A stretch of DNA of 64,000 bases, taken from positions 144,641-208,640 of the forward strand of contig CAADRB010000105.1 in NCBI GenBank assembly GCA_900708905.1, read 5' to 3'. This stretch comes from Hymenolepis diminuta. Its lineage: Eukaryota > Platyhelminthes > Cestoda > Cyclophyllidea > Hymenolepididae. The notes beneath the pieces were generated by a model. The model made no database searches. It was not told where the DNA came from and was given only the letters and a program-made list of their open reading frames with translations. Positions 61,330 through 64,000 of the stretch are shown here, piece after piece. A program made the translations under genes and the position numbers. Numbering within the stretch: the stretch's first letter is position 1; each line of letters opens with the position of its first letter.

Positions 61330-61731
61330 ACTTTTGGATTTCGTATTGCTACCAAGACTGAACAAAGCAATCTCGTGTCTACTTGAACACTCAGAAGGTG
61401 CGGTCGTGTTACCGGTTACGTATCTAGCAGTCGTGAACTAGCGTGAAAGGTCTTCCCAGCCAATCAGGAGGCAGTACTCTTGCATCGTAACGCTGACTGT
61501 ATGTAATGATTAAGGATGTTGGCAGTTAGCCATATTTTGCAGTAAACTCTCTACAGTCAAGACATTCTTTGTTCTTGAAACTTTGGCCATAGCTTAGTTA
61601 ATTTTGGGGGCAAACTTATGCTAGAGCACTCTGCTCGAGGTCAATTGTACATTCCATCAACCAATTCGACTTCTTATGAGGATTACTAAGGTGTAGCGAA
61701 AGGCTTATTTGTGTAATATCCACTACAGACT
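61330..61731 (+). mobile_element. solo LTR of the TRIM-like retroelement, copy 4 (long form, most diverged)
   Basis: Element 61334-61727 (394 bp), plus strand, beginning TTTGGATTTCG (aligns to TGTGGGGTTC of copy 3, first end mutated) and ending ATATCCACTACA, flanked by GACT on both sides (61330-61333 and 61728-61731). It keeps GCCAATCAGGAGGCAG and the GAGGATTACTAAGGTGTAGCG block, but AATAAA has changed to AGTAAA. It is the oldest-looking copy. Confidence 0.75.
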
Positions 61732-62167
61732 AAAATAAGCCTAGTTTATTGCTCAAAATGTTATTTTGCAGTTTAATTATTATTATATTATTTATTGAAA
61801 AATTTTTAAAAAATGTCACAATTACTTACTTGAACAAAACAGAGAGGCATAACGGTGCTATATTTAGTCTACCGAAGAAAGTGAGTAAACAGATTTTTCC
61901 ACTTTCGGTTTCGAAATCGGAGTTAAATCAAACAAGCTAAATACGAACAGGATTAATAAAAATAACACAAATATGATTTTTAGCTTATTTATGTGTTTTT
62001 CATATTCTTTAATGATCTACACGGCTCTATCCCCACCAGAGAAGAGGGAAAATACAAATTCTCGGTACAGTATAGAGTCGTTCATATTAATTCATAAAAA
62101 CAAGGTAAGGATTAATTATTATTTCAATGAAAATGGGAAGAAAACACAAAATAAATCATTGATTTCA
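61732..62167. other. AT-rich DNA after LTR copy 4, no gene seen
   Basis: Frames 61749-61940 and 61973-62188 (plus) are rich in Lys, Asn, Ile and Phe and look like chance. Confidence 0.45.
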
Positions 62168-62554
62168 TCATGGAAAAACATAATATAATTTTTCATAATT
62201 ATCTAATGTTTTTCCTTCCGACACCTCAAATCTAAGCCGCGCCTTCCCTGAAGAAATTCTCCCAATTCGTTTGAAGTACTTTAATGATTCCATACTCCCT
62301 CTTGGCAACTTATTTCTTTTTTAGGAGAGTATTCTGGTAATTGATGTAGCTTCTTTCTGCATCATACACTCGTATTTCCGTTGCAGTGTTTCTATCAAGC
62401 AACCATCCGGAAGTTGTTGAGTATGGGTTTCAGATATTTTTGCATGGCTCCATCTCCTTTTCCGTAGAACTTGTGCCTTACCTTTCATTTGGAAGTTCAT
62501 TTCGGACGCCTGGAATAGAAGAATCGGTTTCGCAGGAAAACCCCCATTTTCTGT
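62168..62554 (-). pseudogene. candidate broken coding sequence, unknown family
   Basis: On the minus strand a frame stays open from 62554 to a TAA at 62321, and the same frame then stays open to a TGA at 62168, giving about 127 sense codons with one internal stop. The predicted text is protein-like (GGFPAKPILLFQASEMNFQM; LPDGCLIETLQRKYECMMQK; then, after the stop, GSMESLKYFKRIGRISSGKA). Further upstream on the same strand (to about 63.5 kb) there are other short protein-like pieces in different frames. I cannot name the family. It could be a decayed gene, a transposon relic or exons of a gene running out of the window. Confidence 0.3.
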
Positions 62555-64000
62555 CTATCCGATAGCATTCACCTCCTATATTGGTTTTGATTCAGTGACT
62601 ATTACAGAAACTAGTTTTGGATGCTGCTTTCTATTCTTCCCCTTCAATCTGCTTGTTTTTGTAACACATTCGTGGGGATTCTTCTGTGAATTTTCATTCC
62701 ACTTCATATCACTTAACTTCTGTCACCAAACTGACCACCGGTATAACTGTCTCAGTCACACTCTTCTTTCTGAATTCTGGTTTACTTCGGCATGTTATTT
62801 CCTCGTGTCCTCGTTTCCTTCACAAGTTGCACAAATGAGATTTGCGCAGTCAAAATAGACAGAGTGCAAAGTATTTCAAAGCCATCATTCAGTTAGAGTA
62901 TCATAGACGGTGGAAGCATTTCTGGACCCAGTTTCACTAGCTCACCATATTCCCACTGAATCATACCAGTGGCACACTTTGATGTCCTGAGTTATGCACT
63001 CATTATCAATATCCTCTAATGTGATTTCATCATTGCATGGCGCATTCCGAAGAACCGAAAATAGATATCAATTTAACAAAATTCTAGAAGACCACTCAAA
63101 TATTGTGGATATTTGAAATGGTCCTTCAAAATAGCTGAAATATCGCAAAGTCACAGATGCTATTGATGTGGCTGGCACGGAGCATCCAGTCTTCATCATG
63201 CCCTCTAGTAAGGACAAGATAATCAGGGCACTTTCGAAATCAAGAGGACTTTTCACCAAATAACTCACCAAGAATACGATTATGGATATATCTGGTTGTA
63301 ACATCTTTAAGTCAACTTGTTAACGAATAGAAAAAGGAGAAAATTTAGGAGGGAAGTTGCAAACTTCCAAATCTGTCCATGGTGCTCAACATTAAGAGAC
63401 TCGTACTAACCCTGTGACTTACGCTTATCTTGTTTCACATGCATGCAATGATTCCATTCCAGCCAAAACGCAGTACATGATAGTTCATCAGAAAAAAGGC
63501 CACTGCTTAATGTGTGTTTCATCTCTCCTGCATATTTTTACCTCCAAAGCGGTATGAATTCGGTGGTGTGAAAGAGCAGAGACTGATATTGCAATGATGG
63601 CTATTGCCGCCTTAATGTGATTGGTTTTACAAAAAGGCCTCGGACAAATCAAACTAAGCTATCTGTTGAAGTAATGAGCAGAACATGCCGGCGTGCGAAC
63701 CTACTGTGAGTGAGAGGATTTTAGATGCAAAATCGTGTGCCAATCAGGAAGATGCCTTGAGTGCAATTTTTCGTCAGGCAATCGTTCTCGAAGACACCTA
63801 AATGAAAATTAAAGCTTCCACTAGTATTCATTTTAATAAATTGTTGAGGGTGAGTATAAACATCCATCCAAGTTAAGAAATATAATACCGATGAAGTAGT
63901 TTCTGACAGCGGTATATTCATCGAAATATTACATAAACAAAAATAATGCTCCTTAATATTAATTAAGCCGCAAATTTTCTTAGATTACTTATCATTCCAC
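62555..64000. other. right end of window: possible decayed coding DNA, nothing named
   Basis: Minus-strand frames at 63304-63068 (78 codons) and 63921-63721 (66 codons) have mixed composition, and other frames give protein-like strings such as TGMIQWEYGELVKLGPEMLP near 62.95 kb, but stops interrupt all of them. No complete exon, domain or repeat end is supported. Confidence 0.35.

Noticed and set aside
63360..63600. Possible Tc1/mariner transposase fragment (GLFSDE string on minus)
   Set aside because: Only a few residues recall the family; stops and frame changes surround it and no inverted terminal repeats were seen.
1..64000. CRISPR arrays, bacterial operons, rRNA genes
   Set aside because: No regularly spaced repeats, no compact gene strings with ribosome sites and no rRNA-like sequence; the genes present are spliced animal genes.

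Overview
The window looks like AT-rich nuclear DNA of a parasitic flatworm, most likely a tapeworm. Genes are split into many short exons with GT-AG introns. One gene encodes a 190-residue myophilin, a calponin-like muscle protein family known from tapeworms and other flatworms. Genes are few and far apart, and nothing looks bacterial or plasmid-like: no operons, no CRISPR array, no ribosomal RNA.

Layout, left to right. (1) About 1.5-15.2 kb, plus strand: the C-terminal part of the mismatch-repair ATPase MSH2 (ten exons, 539 residues to the stop; the N-terminal exons lie left of the window). (2) 17.5-20.0 kb, minus strand: a complete four-exon myophilin gene, convergent with MSH2. (3) 27.2-33.1 kb, minus strand: a complete eleven-exon RUFY-type endosomal adaptor (RUN domain, long coiled coil, C-terminal FYVE zinc finger, 659 residues). 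(4) 36.0-47.0 kb, minus strand: a small family of CDK-like kinase copies, one intact (39.9-41.2 kb, 338 residues, three exons) flanked by two decayed copies (36.0-36.9 and 45.9-47.0 kb) that keep parts of the same exon-intron plan. (5) 47-64 kb: repeat-rich DNA with no gene I can name, containing short open frames and relics.

Mobile and repeat content. Four copies of one 320-390 bp element (21.4, 44.4, 48.6 and 61.3 kb) each have TGT...ACA-type ends (one copy with a mutated first end), an exact 4-bp target-site duplication, and in most copies a CCAAT-like box, a TATA-like box and AATAAA. They read as solo LTRs of a short LTR retroelement, resembling the TRIM elements described from tapeworms. 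Several other dispersed repeat pairs, a 75-bp near-perfect direct repeat ending in an AP-1-type TGAGTCA, and a tRNA-like relic inside an MSH2 intron are listed.

The named genes do not form a pathway: DNA repair, muscle contraction, endosomal traffic and a divergent kinase are simply neighbours. I found no convincing new multi-gene system. The points most worth following are the solo-LTR family, the birth-and-death kinase array, a duplicated unknown ORF segment (45.1 and 50.2 kb), and possible spliced-leader acceptor sites directly upstream of two start codons. All exon boundaries were read by eye from splice signals, reading phase and family resemblance; no search was run.
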